NCBI GenBank assembly: GCA_017471025.1
Contig: JAFUWX010000064.1
Span: 1-33,891 of the forward strand
Length of the DNA: 33,891 nucleotides
Direction: 5' to 3'
Source: Bacteroidales bacterium
GTDB taxonomy: Bacteria; Bacteroidota; Bacteroidia; Bacteroidales; UBA932
A program made the translations under genes and the position numbers. Shown here piece by piece: positions 1-8,125 of this stretch. Below the pieces are notes generated by a model. That model was not told the DNA's origin. It saw nothing but the letters and a program-made list of their open reading frames with translations, and made no database searches. Each line of letters begins with the position of its first letter. Positions within the stretch are counted from its first letter, which is position 1.

Positions 1-188
1 CACACCGGGACGCTGTAGTAAGCGTCTTCACCGGTCTGATAGACTGAGATTTCCTGCTGCCCGCCATTGCGGAAATACACCATCGTCTGATAGTCTTCCA
101 AATACGCATTGCGGCTGTCTTCGCAGGCGGTCAGGCCACCGAGGACGGCGCCGGCAAGCAGGATGCTGTTGAATATGCTGTTTTTCAT
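1..188 (-). CDS. Lipoprotein start, DUF1735 (BT_3987-like N-terminal) type, truncated by window edge
   Basis: The reading frame starts at an ATG at 188 and runs off the left edge, so only about 62 residues are visible. It opens with a lipoprotein signal peptide (MKNSIFNSILLAGAVLGGLTAC, acylated Cys22). It continues with YLEDYQTMVYFRNGGQQEIS and a segment ending YYSVPV. That pattern, a YF/GGQQE strand followed by a tyrosine-rich strand, resembles the N-terminal domain of DUF1735 proteins, which sit on the cell surface and often follow SusC/SusD genes. The gene begins 24 bases after the SusD stop, so it is the third gene of the left operon. The domain call rests on pattern memory over a short stretch and is moderate. 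Confidence 0.6.
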   Translation of the reverse strand, partial: MKNSIFNSILLAGAVLGGLTACEDSRNAYLEDYQTMVYFRNGGQQEISVYQTGEDAYYSVPV

Positions 189-212
189 CTTGCGCTGTCG
201 TTATAAGTTAAA

Positions 213-2099
213 CTACCATCCATAGTTCTGGGTCAACTGATGGTTGCGGTCGAGCTCCCGCTGCGGGAACGGGTACAGGTAGTGGTTGGCGCGGAATACG
301 CGGGTCTCGAACACGTGACGCTGCCAGAGGGCATTCGGCACATCCGAGCCGGTCGCCTCGATGTCGATGTTCAGGCCGTACATCGGGCCGTTGTCGGTCT
401 CGGTGGCAATCTTCCAGGTGCGGGTGTCATAGTAACGGTGACCCTCCTGGGAGAGTTCGACGCGGCGTTCGCGGCGCACCAGGTCGAGCAGGTCCTCCGT
501 CGTGGCGTCGGGATAGGCGACGGACACGGAAGGGACGCCGCTGCGGGCGCGGAGTTCGTCCCACAGGGACTTGGCGGTATCCAGGCTGATGCCTTCACCG
601 GTGACCCCGTTCAGTTCGCATTCGATGGCGGCCTCGATGTAGTTGAGGTAGATCTCGCCCAGCCGGAAGGTCGGGAAGGTCATATAACCCCACTGGCCGG
701 CGTAGGAATTCTGGGTATGGTCATAGAAACGGTTGACCATGTAGCCGGACTTGGGATAGTCGTGCGCGGTACCGCGGCCCTCTCCCCCGATCGTGAAGGA
801 TGCGGCATGGTACTGGTCGCCGTGTTTCCACTGGCTTCCGGGCCAATACACATTGACATAGAAGCGGGGTTCACGGCCCCTGTACATCGCCGGGGACGAG
901 GAAGTCGCCGTCGCATCCGGCGCGCCGAGCGCGGACAGGAAAGGATTGGACACGCTGACCAGGGAGAACTCGCCGGCGACGGAAGGATAGCCCGAGGCGG
1001 CATCCACCACCGGGACGCCGGCACGGTCGTAGGACATGATGGGATAACGGCCGTTCGCCATGGCATAGGCATCCACCTGCTGCTGGGTCGGGGCCCATCC
1101 GCCGTAAGCGGTACCGGAAACGGAGAGGAAGCGCGGGGCCGTATGCACGGCGGGACCGGGATAGGCGCGGGAACGGTAGCCGCCTCCGCAGTAGATCAGT
1201 TCCTCATTCCAGTTCTTCTGGGTGATGCCGTAGTAATTGAGGTAGGGATTGGTCGGATCCTTTTCGTCATAATAGAGCTCGTATGCGCCCAGGTCGATGA
1301 CGGCCTTGGCGGCCTGTGCCGCTTCCACCCATTTCTGCGGGTCGTATTCCACCGGGAACAGGTTGGTTCCGTCGGGGTTGCGCATCGTCCGGTAAGCCGG
1401 GTTGCCGTTGAACAGGTCGCGGGCGGCATACAGCTGCAGGCGGGAAATGACGGCCAGGGCAGCGCCCTTGGTCGGCAGGCCGGCATCGGAAGCCGTCTGC
1501 TTCTCGGGCAGGTTGTCGGCGCACCATTCCATTTCACCCACGACATAGTCCACGCACTCCTCCCAGGTGTTGCGCGGGCGCTCCAGTTCGGCGGTCGTCC
1601 GGGTGAAATCCATGATTTCATCGCCCAGGAGCATCACGGGACCGAAGTCGCGCATCAGCAGGAAGTACATGTAGGCGCGGGCCCAGCGGGCGCAGGCATA
1701 CCAGTTCTTGAGCTCGGTCTCGGTGGCGGCGGAATCTTCGCAGGTCATCACGCGGGACAGGAAGATGTTGCAGTCACGGATTCCTTCGTAATAGGTATTG
1801 AAATTCCCGGTCGGCAGGTTGTTGGCATTCCAGGAACCGAAATTGATCAGCCGATAGACATTCCAGGCCCAGGTGCAGGTCGCTTCGTCGGAAGCGCCGA
1901 TGGCCGGGCTGTTCATGAACATCTCGGAATCATCCGGGAGATAGCCCATGCAGTTGAGGAAATACTGGCGGGTCGTCGAACGCTGCTGCCAGATTTTCTC
2001 GAAGGTCATCTGCTCGTCTTCCTGACGGTCAAGGAACTTGTCGCAGGATGCGAGCGTAAGGGCCGCGAGGGCAATGCATATATATTGTATCTTTTTCAT
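213..2099 (-). CDS. SusD/RagB-family nutrient-binding outer-membrane lipoprotein
   Basis: SusD proteins are surface lipoproteins that cap a SusC transporter and help capture its substrate. This 628-residue protein has a lipoprotein signal with a lipobox LASC at residues 16-19, giving acylated Cys19. The mature start DKFLDRQEDEQM is typical of the family. A helical, tryptophan- and tyrosine-rich body follows, and the C-terminal region (RRERRVELSQEGHRYYDTRT near residues 540-560, then FPFPQREL-type residues near the end) matches the conserved SusD C-terminus. The length is somewhat above the usual 500-600. It starts 12 bases after the SusC stop and is followed by a DUF1735-type lipoprotein, so the three are one operon. 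The substrate cannot be read from the sequence. Confidence 0.93.
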   Translation of the reverse strand: MKKIQYICIALAALTLASCDKFLDRQEDEQMTFEKIWQQRSTTRQYFLNCMGYLPDDSEMFMNSPAIGASDEATCTWAWNVYRLINFGSWNANNLPTGNFNTYYEGIRDCNIFLSRVMTCEDSAATETELKNWYACARWARAYMYFLLMRDFGPVMLLGDEIMDFTRTTAELERPRNTWEECVDYVVGEMEWCADNLPEKQTASDAGLPTKGAALAVISRLQLYAARDLFNGNPAYRTMRNPDGTNLFPVEYDPQKWVEAAQAAKAVIDLGAYELYYDEKDPTNPYLNYYGITQKNWNEELIYCGGGYRSRAYPGPAVHTAPRFLSVSGTAYGGWAPTQQQVDAYAMANGRYPIMSYDRAGVPVVDAASGYPSVAGEFSLVSVSNPFLSALGAPDATATSSSPAMYRGREPRFYVNVYWPGSQWKHGDQYHAASFTIGGEGRGTAHDYPKSGYMVNRFYDHTQNSYAGQWGYMTFPTFRLGEIYLNYIEAAIECELNGVTGEGISLDTAKSLWDELRARSGVPSVSVAYPDATTEDLLDLVRRERRVELSQEGHRYYDTRTWKIATETDNGPMYGLNIDIEATGSDVPNALWQRHVFETRVFRANHYLYPFPQRELDRNHQLTQNYGW

Positions 2100-2111
2100 A
2101 GCCCGATTCCA

Positions 2112-5100
2112 TTAAAAGTTAGCATTCACACCGAATGAGACCACCCGGTTGTTGGGATAGTTCTGACCGGCGGCGCCCATCTCGATGTCCCAGAGGTTGA
2201 ACTTGCTGAAAGTGAACAGGTTCGTGGCGGACACATAGAAACGGACAGCCTGGATGAAACCGGTGCGGTTGAGCAGGGTCTTCGGGAGGGTATAACCCAC
2301 CTCGAAGTTCTTCAGACGCAGGAAGGACCCGTCGCGCTGCCACCAGGAAGAGGTCTGGCTGTTGTTCATCGAACCGGCGGCGGCAGCGAGGGACAGGCGC
2401 GGATACACCGCGGCCGCATTCTCCGCCTCCGTGCGGTCCGAACGCCAGCCGTTCGCCCAGACATCGGACATGATGGCCGAACGCTCCAGGTTGTTGTTGG
2501 AGAACGGGGACTTGAGGTAGGATCCGCTGAGGAAGAAGTTGATGTGGCCGATGCCCTGGAAGAAGACATTGACGTCGAAGCCCTTCCACTGGGCGGTCAT
2601 GCCGAAACCGTAGGTGATTTCCGGGATGGTCGTATAGCCCAGGTAGATCATATCCTCGCTGTCGATACGGCCGTCACCGTTGATATCCTGGTACTTGATG
2701 TCGCCGACCCGGTATTCGCCGAAGGTCTGGACCGGGGAATTGGCGATTTCCTCTTCGCTCTGGAACAGGCCGGTGGCCAGCAGACCCCAAGGCTGGGAGG
2801 CACCGACGCCGTAAGGCTTGCCGACGCGGTTCTGGTACTTGTATTTCCAGTCGGGCTCGTCGTTGTTGAGGAGCTTGTTGCGGTTGTAGGTAAAGTTGCC
2901 GCGAGCGGTCAAGTACCAGTCGCCCAGTTGCTTATGCCATTCTGCGGACATATCGACACCTTGGTTCATCGTCTCGCCGATGTTCACATACGGGAGCTTG
3001 CTGCCGTTCTGCAGACCGGCGATGCCGGGCAGGCCGGCGCGCTGCATCAGGATGCCGCCGCGGTGGGAGCGGAAGAAGTCCGCCTGGACCCGCAGCTGGT
3101 TGAACATCTCGAATTCCACGCCGAGGTTGAGCTTGGTCTCCTCTTCCCAGGAGAAGTTGAGGTTCTCCGGACGGCCGGTGGAAAGACCGGTACCGCCGTT
3201 GGCGCCCGATTCGCCGAGCACGACGGAACGGCCGGCGATGATAGTGGACAGGAAGAGCCAGCGGTCGCCGCCGAGCTGGTCGTTACCGACCTTGCCGTAG
3301 GAGCCCCTGAACTTGAATACGTTGAAGACATTCTTGAGCGGAGCCCAGAAATCCTCCTCGGAAATCAGGTAACCGGCGGAAATGGCCGGGAAGAAACCGA
3401 AACGGTGACCCGGCGCGAAGTTCTCGGAACCATTGTAGCCCATGTTGAACTCGGCCAGATAGCGGTCCTTGAAGGCATAGGTCACACGCGCGGCGATACC
3501 CTGGTTCTTATACGGGAGGGACGTCGTGGCGGAACCGCCGTAAGCGATGCGGTGGATCTTGTGGTTGTACAGGAACATGGCGCCGACCCGGTGGACGTCC
3601 GCGAAGAGGCGGCTGTAGTTTAGGGAGCCTTCCAGATAGGTCGTAATCGTGCTGGAGGCGTTCTGGCCGAGGGTCAGGGTCTCGCTGCCCTGGTAGATCG
3701 GTTCGCCATAGACCAGGTTGCCCTGCTCGTCACGCGCGGTGGCGTGGAACTGGCGCGGGGTCTTCGTACGCTGCTGGATCTGCCAGTTCCAGGCATCCCA
3801 GGAGAACTTGATGTTCGCGGTGAGGCCCTGGAGGGGTTCGAAGACCTTGCCGAAATCCTGCGTCAGGCCGATCAGGGACTGGGCAGAGTTCCAGAATTCT
3901 TCGCGGTATCCGGAGTGGACGAGGAGGTTCCAGGGGTTGTAGCCGGTCGCGGCGGACGGCGCGGAAATCGTCCCGTCGGAATAGGCCACCGGGAAAGCGT
4001 TCGGCGAGGTGTTGAAGGCATAGCTCCAGATGTCGCCGACATACTGACCGGGTGCGAAACGCTTCTCGTAGATGTTGGCGAGGTTGAGGTTCAGCACCGT
4101 GGATTCGGTCAGGTTGAGGTCGATGTTCGCGCGGAAATTGATCTTGTTGTAGTTGATGGACGAGTCGTAGTCGTAGATGTTGCCCGCATTGCGGAAAATG
4201 GAGGACTCGTTGTAGATGCTACCGGAGATGAAGTACTTCACGATCTCGGAACCGCCTGTGATCGAGATGTTTCCGCGCTGGTTGGAGGCCAGCGGACGGT
4301 ACAGCTCCTGGATCCAGTTCACGTCCGGATACAGGTCCGGGTCGGAGTGGGTCCGGTAGGCGTCCAGCACCTCGGGCTTGTAGTAGTCCGTCCCGGCCGC
4401 TTCGTTGTACATCAGGGCGAACTGCTCGGCGTTGACGAAGGTGGGCATCTGGGTCGGGGAGGTCACACCGACCTCTCCGCGGAAATTGACCTTCGGGCGT
4501 CCGACCTCACCTTTCTTGGTGGTGATGAGGATGACGCCGTTGGCACCGCGCACACCATAGACGGCGGAGGCGGAAGCGTCTTTCAGGATGGAGAAGGAGG
4601 CGATGTCATCCGTATCGACGAGGTCGATGTCACGCTCGACGCCGTCCACCAGCACCAGCGGGGTCACCGTTCCCTGGAAGGAGGAGACGCCGCGGATGTA
4701 GAAGGCGTTGGAGGTGGACTTTCCGCCCGGTTCGCCGGACAGCTGCAGGGAGACGACACCGGAGAGCTGGCCGGCCAGGCCGGTGGACAGCTGGGCCGTC
4801 GGTACTTTCAGGGAACTGGCATCGACCGTGGAGATGGCGCCGACCACCGATTCGCGTTTCTGCGTACCGTAGCCGACCACGACCACTTCCTCAAGCTGGG
4901 AATTGGCCAGGCGCATCTGCACGTCGATATTCGTGCGGTTGTTGACCGGGATTTCCTGGTCTTCATAGCCCATCGAAGTAAACTGGAGGATACCGCCGCC
5001 GCCCAGGGCGTCCACCGTGATGGAATAACGGCCATCCAAGTCAGTAATCACACCGTTGACGGTGTTTTTGACCAGCACGCCGGCGCCAATCAGCGGCTCG

Positions 5101-5243
5101 CCCAGCTCATCGTAAACCACACCGCTGACGGTCAGTTTACCCGACTGGGATCCGCTGTCCTGCGCCCAGAGGGCCGGCGAGGACACCATGAGCAGCAGGG
5201 CTGCTATGACGCCTGTCAGTCTTGTTGGAATGTAGGACTTCAT
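2112..5243 (-). CDS. SusC/RagA-family TonB-linked outer-membrane transporter
   Basis: This is a TonB-dependent importer that moves a SusD-captured ligand into the periplasm using energy passed from the inner membrane. The 1043-residue protein has a signal peptide to about residue 27 (cut after ALWA). A carboxypeptidase-regulatory-like beta-sandwich follows at about 36-112. Next come a TonB-box-like stretch LEEVVVVGYG at 118-126 and a plug domain at about 127-245. The SusC/RagA signature includes LVDGVERD near 198-205 and ILKDASASAVYGVRGANGVI at 219-238. The rest is a long beta-barrel ending in an aromatic-rich last strand with terminal NF. It is the first gene of its operon, with SusD 12 bases downstream. 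A candidate promoter lies 53-85 bases upstream of the ATG. Confidence 0.96.
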   Translation of the reverse strand: MKSYIPTRLTGVIAALLLMVSSPALWAQDSGSQSGKLTVSGVVYDELGEPLIGAGVLVKNTVNGVITDLDGRYSITVDALGGGGILQFTSMGYEDQEIPVNNRTNIDVQMRLANSQLEEVVVVGYGTQKRESVVGAISTVDASSLKVPTAQLSTGLAGQLSGVVSLQLSGEPGGKSTSNAFYIRGVSSFQGTVTPLVLVDGVERDIDLVDTDDIASFSILKDASASAVYGVRGANGVILITTKKGEVGRPKVNFRGEVGVTSPTQMPTFVNAEQFALMYNEAAGTDYYKPEVLDAYRTHSDPDLYPDVNWIQELYRPLASNQRGNISITGGSEIVKYFISGSIYNESSIFRNAGNIYDYDSSINYNKINFRANIDLNLTESTVLNLNLANIYEKRFAPGQYVGDIWSYAFNTSPNAFPVAYSDGTISAPSAATGYNPWNLLVHSGYREEFWNSAQSLIGLTQDFGKVFEPLQGLTANIKFSWDAWNWQIQQRTKTPRQFHATARDEQGNLVYGEPIYQGSETLTLGQNASSTITTYLEGSLNYSRLFADVHRVGAMFLYNHKIHRIAYGGSATTSLPYKNQGIAARVTYAFKDRYLAEFNMGYNGSENFAPGHRFGFFPAISAGYLISEEDFWAPLKNVFNVFKFRGSYGKVGNDQLGGDRWLFLSTIIAGRSVVLGESGANGGTGLSTGRPENLNFSWEEETKLNLGVEFEMFNQLRVQADFFRSHRGGILMQRAGLPGIAGLQNGSKLPYVNIGETMNQGVDMSAEWHKQLGDWYLTARGNFTYNRNKLLNNDEPDWKYKYQNRVGKPYGVGASQPWGLLATGLFQSEEEIANSPVQTFGEYRVGDIKYQDINGDGRIDSEDMIYLGYTTIPEITYGFGMTAQWKGFDVNVFFQGIGHINFFLSGSYLKSPFSNNNLERSAIMSDVWANGWRSDRTEAENAAAVYPRLSLAAAAGSMNNSQTSSWWQRDGSFLRLKNFEVGYTLPKTLLNRTGFIQAVRFYVSATNLFTFSKFNLWDIEMGAAGQNYPNNRVVSFGVNANF

Positions 5244-5295
5244 CAGATTGTATTTAACGTTTTTAGTGTTTTAGTGTTATGTTGTTAAAAGTTGC

Positions 5296-5328
5296 GCAAT
5301 ATACAGAAAATAATCATCTATTCCAAAA
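5296..5328 (-). promoter_or_regulatory. Candidate promoter of the left SusC-SusD operon
   Basis: Read on the minus strand, a TTTTG (-33 element) is followed by 20 bases and then TATATTGC. This resembles the Bacteroidota -7 consensus TAnnTTTG but is not exact. Transcription would start near 5289, giving a leader of about 45 bases before the SusC ATG at 5243. It lies between the SusC start and the terminator of the ribosomal-protein operon. Confidence 0.45.
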
Positions 5329-5360
5329 TTTCACAGGCGATTTTCCTTCAAAATAATAAC

Positions 5361-5394
5361 AAAAAAAGAACCGCCCCGGATCGGGACGGTTCTT
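5361..5394 (-). terminator. Rho-independent terminator after rpmB-rpmG-DUF4295
   Basis: The arms 5366-5378 and 5382-5394 form a stem of 8 plus 4 base pairs with one internal C/A mismatch (5374/5386) and a three-base loop. On the minus strand the stem is followed by a run of seven T from 5367 to 5361. It starts 18 bases after the DUF4295 stop codon, which places it as the end of that operon. Confidence 0.85.
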
Positions 5395-5411
5395 ATCTAT
5401 AGGACGGATGA

Positions 5412-5570
5412 TTACTTCTTGTTGAAGAATTCTTTCTCCTTGCCGGAATCGACGAGCATCTCGGTAAAGACGTAGGCGCCGGTCTTGGGGGATTTATCCA
5501 TGCGGATGCACTTAACCATGCTCCTGGAGCCTGATTTAGCGGCGAATGTTGCAACTGCTTTCTTTGCCAT
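5412..5570 (-). CDS. DUF4295 small basic protein (probable Bacteroidota ribosome component)
   Basis: This 52-residue gene reads MAKKAVATFAAKSGSRSMVK at its start and FFNKK at its end. It is lysine- and arginine-rich and was found by translating the gap below rpmG. Small proteins of this type (DUF4295) follow rpmB and rpmG across Bacteroidota. From memory, a phylum-specific ribosomal protein named bL38 was described in a Flavobacterium ribosome structure, and this family is the likely counterpart; I cannot confirm that match here. The gene starts 13 bases after the rpmG stop and is closed by a terminator 18 bases further on, so it is the last gene of a three-gene ribosomal operon. Confidence 0.85.
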   Translation of the reverse strand: MAKKAVATFAAKSGSRSMVKCIRMDKSPKTGAYVFTEMLVDSGKEKEFFNKK

Positions 5571-5583
5571 ATCTCAACGTATT

Positions 5584-5772
5584 TTACTTGATCTCACGAT
5601 GAACAGTCACCTTGTGGAGGTAAGGGTTGTATTTCTTACGCTCGATACGCTCGGGATTGTTCTTTTTGTTCTTGGTCGTGATATACCTGGACATTCCAGG
5701 GACACCGGACTCCTTCTGCTCGGTGCATTCCAGGATGACCTGCACCCTGTTTCCTTTCGCTTTCTTTGCCAT
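5584..5772 (-). CDS. rpmG: 50S ribosomal protein bL33
   Basis: This is a small protein of the large ribosomal subunit located near the tRNA exit region. The 62-residue product starts [20 protein letters not shown] and contains the family core [20 protein letters not shown] followed by [18 protein letters not shown]. It holds only one cysteine (Cys16), so it is the zinc-free form of bL33 rather than the form with two CxxC pairs. It lies 11 bases downstream of rpmB and 13 bases upstream of the DUF4295 gene, all on one transcript. Confidence 0.97.
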   Translation of the reverse strand: MAKKAKGNRVQVILECTEQKESGVPGMSRYITTKNKKNNPERIERKKYNPYLHKVTVHREIK

Positions 5773-5783
5773 AGTGATCTAGA

Positions 5784-6026
5784 TTAAACAAGGTTTACGT
5801 ATCCTTTCTGCTGTGCATCCTTCACGGTCGTCTCGAGACCGTTCTTACGGATGGTCCGCATACCCTTGGCGGACACTTTGAGGGTGATGAATCTCTGCTC
5901 TTCCTCAGACCAGAAACGCTTGGTCTTGAGGTTGATGCCGAATGTGCGCTTGGTGCGCAGCTTGGAGTGAGCGACGTTGTTGCCGATCATTCTCTTTCTG
6001 CCTGTGATTTGACAAACCTTTGCCAT
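5784..6026 (-). CDS. rpmB: 50S ribosomal protein bL28
   Basis: bL28 is a large-subunit ribosomal protein. The 80-residue product begins MAKVCQITGRKRMIGNNVAH, continues SKLRTKRTFGINLKTKRFW and has the typical C-terminal part LKVSAKGMRTIRKNGLETTV. A single cysteine (Cys5) remains, so a zinc-binding site is unlikely. It is the first gene of the rpmB-rpmG-DUF4295 operon. A promoter is recognisable 49-79 bases upstream, giving a leader of roughly 45 bases. Confidence 0.97.
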   Translation of the reverse strand: MAKVCQITGRKRMIGNNVAHSKLRTKRTFGINLKTKRFWSEEEQRFITLKVSAKGMRTIRKNGLETTVKDAQQKGYVNLV

Positions 6027-6074
6027 ATTGTTACTTTTTTATTATTATTCTGAACACAAATTTTACGCGGGCTG

Positions 6075-6105
6075 CAAATATCGCATTTTCTTTCCACAAA
6101 TCCAA
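6075..6105 (-). promoter_or_regulatory. Promoter of rpmB-rpmG-DUF4295
   Basis: On the minus strand TTG (6105-6103) is followed by exactly 20 bases and GATATTTG (6082-6075), one base off the Bacteroidota TAnnTTTG -7 element. The element sits in the 84-base gap between lepB and rpmB, with a predicted start of transcription near 6071. Confidence 0.6.
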
Positions 6106-6110
6106 GAAAA

Positions 6111-7457
6111 CTACACAAATTTGAAGAATCTGCGCCATCTGATATTGGCCGGGAAACCCTTGCGGGAATCGGTAGAGAGCCAGATGACGGAAGGTTTCCC
6201 CACGATGTGGTCTTCCGGGACGAACCCCCAATAGCGGGAGTCCAGGGAATTGTGGCGGTTGTCGCCCATCATAAAATAATAGTCCTGACCGAAGGTGTAG
6301 CTGGCGGTTTCTTCTCCGTCGATGAATATCTTGCCGTCCGTAACCGTCAGGCTGTGATGTTCATAGTCCCGGATGAGCCGCTGGTACAGCGGCAGGTTGG
6401 ACAGGTCCAGCGGGATGGTGGCACCCTTGGCGGGGATCCAGAGCGGACCGAAATTGTCTCGGGTCCAGCGGAAAGACTCCGTGAAGGGGAAAATGAGGCG
6501 GTAGGAGTCGGGATAATCCGGCGGCCACACGTCATTGTTCTGCTTCACCTCCTCCACATTGGCGCATCCTTCGATCTGCCCGCGCATCGCTGCGGTGAGC
6601 GGCATCATCGGATAGCCGGGAAGGGACTTGTCATACCAGAGTTCGGAGGGGACGAGCCCCAGCTTCTCCAGGGTCTTGGAATTGATGGGGGTCCCGTTGG
6701 TCCGCACGCTGTAGGTGTTCTGAATCCCCGGCCATACGGTCTGGGCTTCTCCATTGATATAGACCTGTCCGTCCCGGATGCTCAGCGTATCGCCGGCGAC
6801 GGCGACGCAGCGCTTCACGTAGTGGTCCTTCTTGTCGGCCGGGCGGACCTTGATGGGTCCATACGCCGAAACGGCGTATTCCTTGCCGGCCGTCCTGCAG
6901 ATGGCGTAATAGTCATCGGCCGGGGCCTTGGTCAGGACGGTGTCTCCATGGGGGAAGTTGAACACCACATAATCACCTCTCTCGACATGCCGGAAGCCTT
7001 TCAGCCTGCGGTATTTGTTCTGGATCAGCGTGGAGTAGGACTCCTTGCCGAAAATCACGTTGTGGGTAAACGGGACGGTGAGAGGGGTCTGCGGAATCTT
7101 GGGGCCATAGGTCAGCTTGCTCACGAAGAGATGGTCTCCCGTCAGGAGCGAGCTTTCCATCGAGGGGGAAGGAATCTTGAAGGCCTGGAAGAAAAAGATA
7201 TTGATGAACGTCACGAATACGACCGCGAAAATCAGGGCATCGACCCAGTCGAGCAGCGCATTCCGTTTTTCCCCTTCCTTGTATTCCTTTTTCCAGAACA
7301 ACCAGTTCACCTTCTTGGTGATATGGTAGTCGAAAAGGGGCACAAGGCCGAAGAGCCACCAATAATTTCCGAGCCAGACGACCCACGCGATATACAGGAC
7401 GGACCAGAAGCCCAGCCGCACCCATTTGTTCGCGCGTATTTCCTTCCAGCTCATCAC
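6111..7457 (-). CDS. lepB: Signal peptidase I (family S26)
   Basis: This inner-membrane serine protease removes signal peptides from exported proteins. The 448-residue product has a hydrophobic N-terminal region (about 13-42) and a membrane segment at about 72-92. Next is the catalytic serine in PSPSMESSLLTGDHL (Ser99). The catalytic lysine is in HYVKRCVAVAGDTLSIRDG (Lys215), followed by QVYINGE. The late box YYFMMGDNRHNSLDSRYWGF is followed by PEDHIVGKPSVIWLS. It is longer than the E. coli enzyme because of an insertion around 240-370, as is common in Bacteroidota. The start is either GTG at 7457 or the next codon, ATG at 7454; I favour the ATG. It begins 4-7 bases after the rplT stop, so it is cotranscribed with the translation genes, an unusual partner for lepB. 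Confidence 0.95.
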   Translation of the reverse strand: MMSWKEIRANKWVRLGFWSVLYIAWVVWLGNYWWLFGLVPLFDYHITKKVNWLFWKKEYKEGEKRNALLDWVDALIFAVVFVTFINIFFFQAFKIPSPSMESSLLTGDHLFVSKLTYGPKIPQTPLTVPFTHNVIFGKESYSTLIQNKYRRLKGFRHVERGDYVVFNFPHGDTVLTKAPADDYYAICRTAGKEYAVSAYGPIKVRPADKKDHYVKRCVAVAGDTLSIRDGQVYINGEAQTVWPGIQNTYSVRTNGTPINSKTLEKLGLVPSELWYDKSLPGYPMMPLTAAMRGQIEGCANVEEVKQNNDVWPPDYPDSYRLIFPFTESFRWTRDNFGPLWIPAKGATIPLDLSNLPLYQRLIRDYEHHSLTVTDGKIFIDGEETASYTFGQDYYFMMGDNRHNSLDSRYWGFVPEDHIVGKPSVIWLSTDSRKGFPANIRWRRFFKFV

Positions 7458-7461
7458 CAGA

Positions 7462-7806
7462 CTACTTTACGGAGTTGATGATGGCCTCGAATGCCTGGGG
7501 GTTATTCATGGCAAGGTCTGCGAGCACCTTACGGTTCAGGCCGACATTCTGCTTGGCAAGCTTGCCCATAAACTGAGAATAGGACATCCCGTACTGGCGG
7601 GCGGCGGCGTTGATACGCTGGATCCACAGGGCGCGGAATTCGCGTTTCTTGGCTTTGCGGTCGCGATACGCATAGGTGAGACCTTTCTCGTAGGTGTTCT
7701 TTGCTACGGTCCAGACGTTCTTTCTGGAGAGGAAGTTACCGCGGGTTCTCTTGAGAATCTTTTTGCGGCGAGCCCTGGAGGCTACTGAATTGACTGATCT
7801 TGGCAT
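7462..7806 (-). CDS. rplT: 50S ribosomal protein bL20
   Basis: bL20 binds 23S rRNA early in assembly of the large subunit and often represses its own operon. The 114-residue product starts [20 protein letters not shown] and contains the conserved [20 protein letters not shown] and [15 protein letters not shown], with the usual family length of about 115. It follows rpmI after a 76-base gap (7807-7882). No gene is seen in that gap, only a possible weak GCAGT/ACTGC stem on the transcript. lepB starts within 7 bases of its stop. The gene order infC-rpmI-rplT is the conserved one. Confidence 0.97.
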   Translation of the reverse strand: MPRSVNSVASRARRKKILKRTRGNFLSRKNVWTVAKNTYEKGLTYAYRDRKAKKREFRALWIQRINAAARQYGMSYSQFMGKLAKQNVGLNRKVLADLAMNNPQAFEAIINSVK

Positions 7807-7882
7807 AATTGTGATAATTTCCGGAGGCAGTGATCATTGCTGATGCTTTTCGACTGCTTTCCTGTTAAACATAAATAAAAGA

Positions 7883-8077
7883 TTAGAGAACGAGAAGCTC
7901 TTTGACTCTCTTCACATCCGCCTTGTCGAGGATAGCGAAGTGATCCAGATTCCTTTTCTGCTTCTTCGTCTTCTTGGTGAGAATGTGGCTGTGATAAGCG
8001 TGTTTTCTCTTGATTTTGCCCGTTCCGGTAAGCGTGAAACGCTTTTTGGCACCGGAGTTGGTCTTAAGCTTTGCCAT
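7883..8077 (-). CDS. rpmI: 50S ribosomal protein bL35
   Basis: bL35 is a small, very basic large-subunit protein. The 64-residue product reads [20 protein letters not shown], then [20 protein letters not shown] and [20 protein letters not shown], matching the family along its whole length. It lies between infC (46 bases upstream) and rplT, the standard order. An AT-rich stretch precedes its ATG and no Shine-Dalgarno is seen, as usual for this phylum. Confidence 0.97.
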   Translation of the reverse strand: MAKLKTNSGAKKRFTLTGTGKIKRKHAYHSHILTKKTKKQKRNLDHFAILDKADVKRVKELLVL

Positions 8078-8109
8078 CTCTTTAAATTGTTAATTGTTAA
8101 TACTATATC

Positions 8110-8125
8110 AATCCGTCACCGGATT
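8110..8125 (-). other. Small GNRA-tetraloop hairpin at the infC stop codon
   Basis: The transcript sequence AATCCGGTGACGGATT folds into a perfect six-base-pair stem capped by GUGA, a GNRA tetraloop. Its 5' arm begins inside the infC stop codon (8126-8124). No T run follows, so it is not a normal terminator. It sits where an mRNA processing site or a ribosomal-protein binding site could control rpmI-rplT. Function is inferred only from position and shape. Confidence 0.4.

Noticed and set aside
7807-7882. L20-type autoregulatory leader between rpmI and rplT
   Set aside because: Only a weak GCAGT/ACTGC stem is visible, with no convincing pseudoknot or mimic of the 23S site; not enough to report as a feature.
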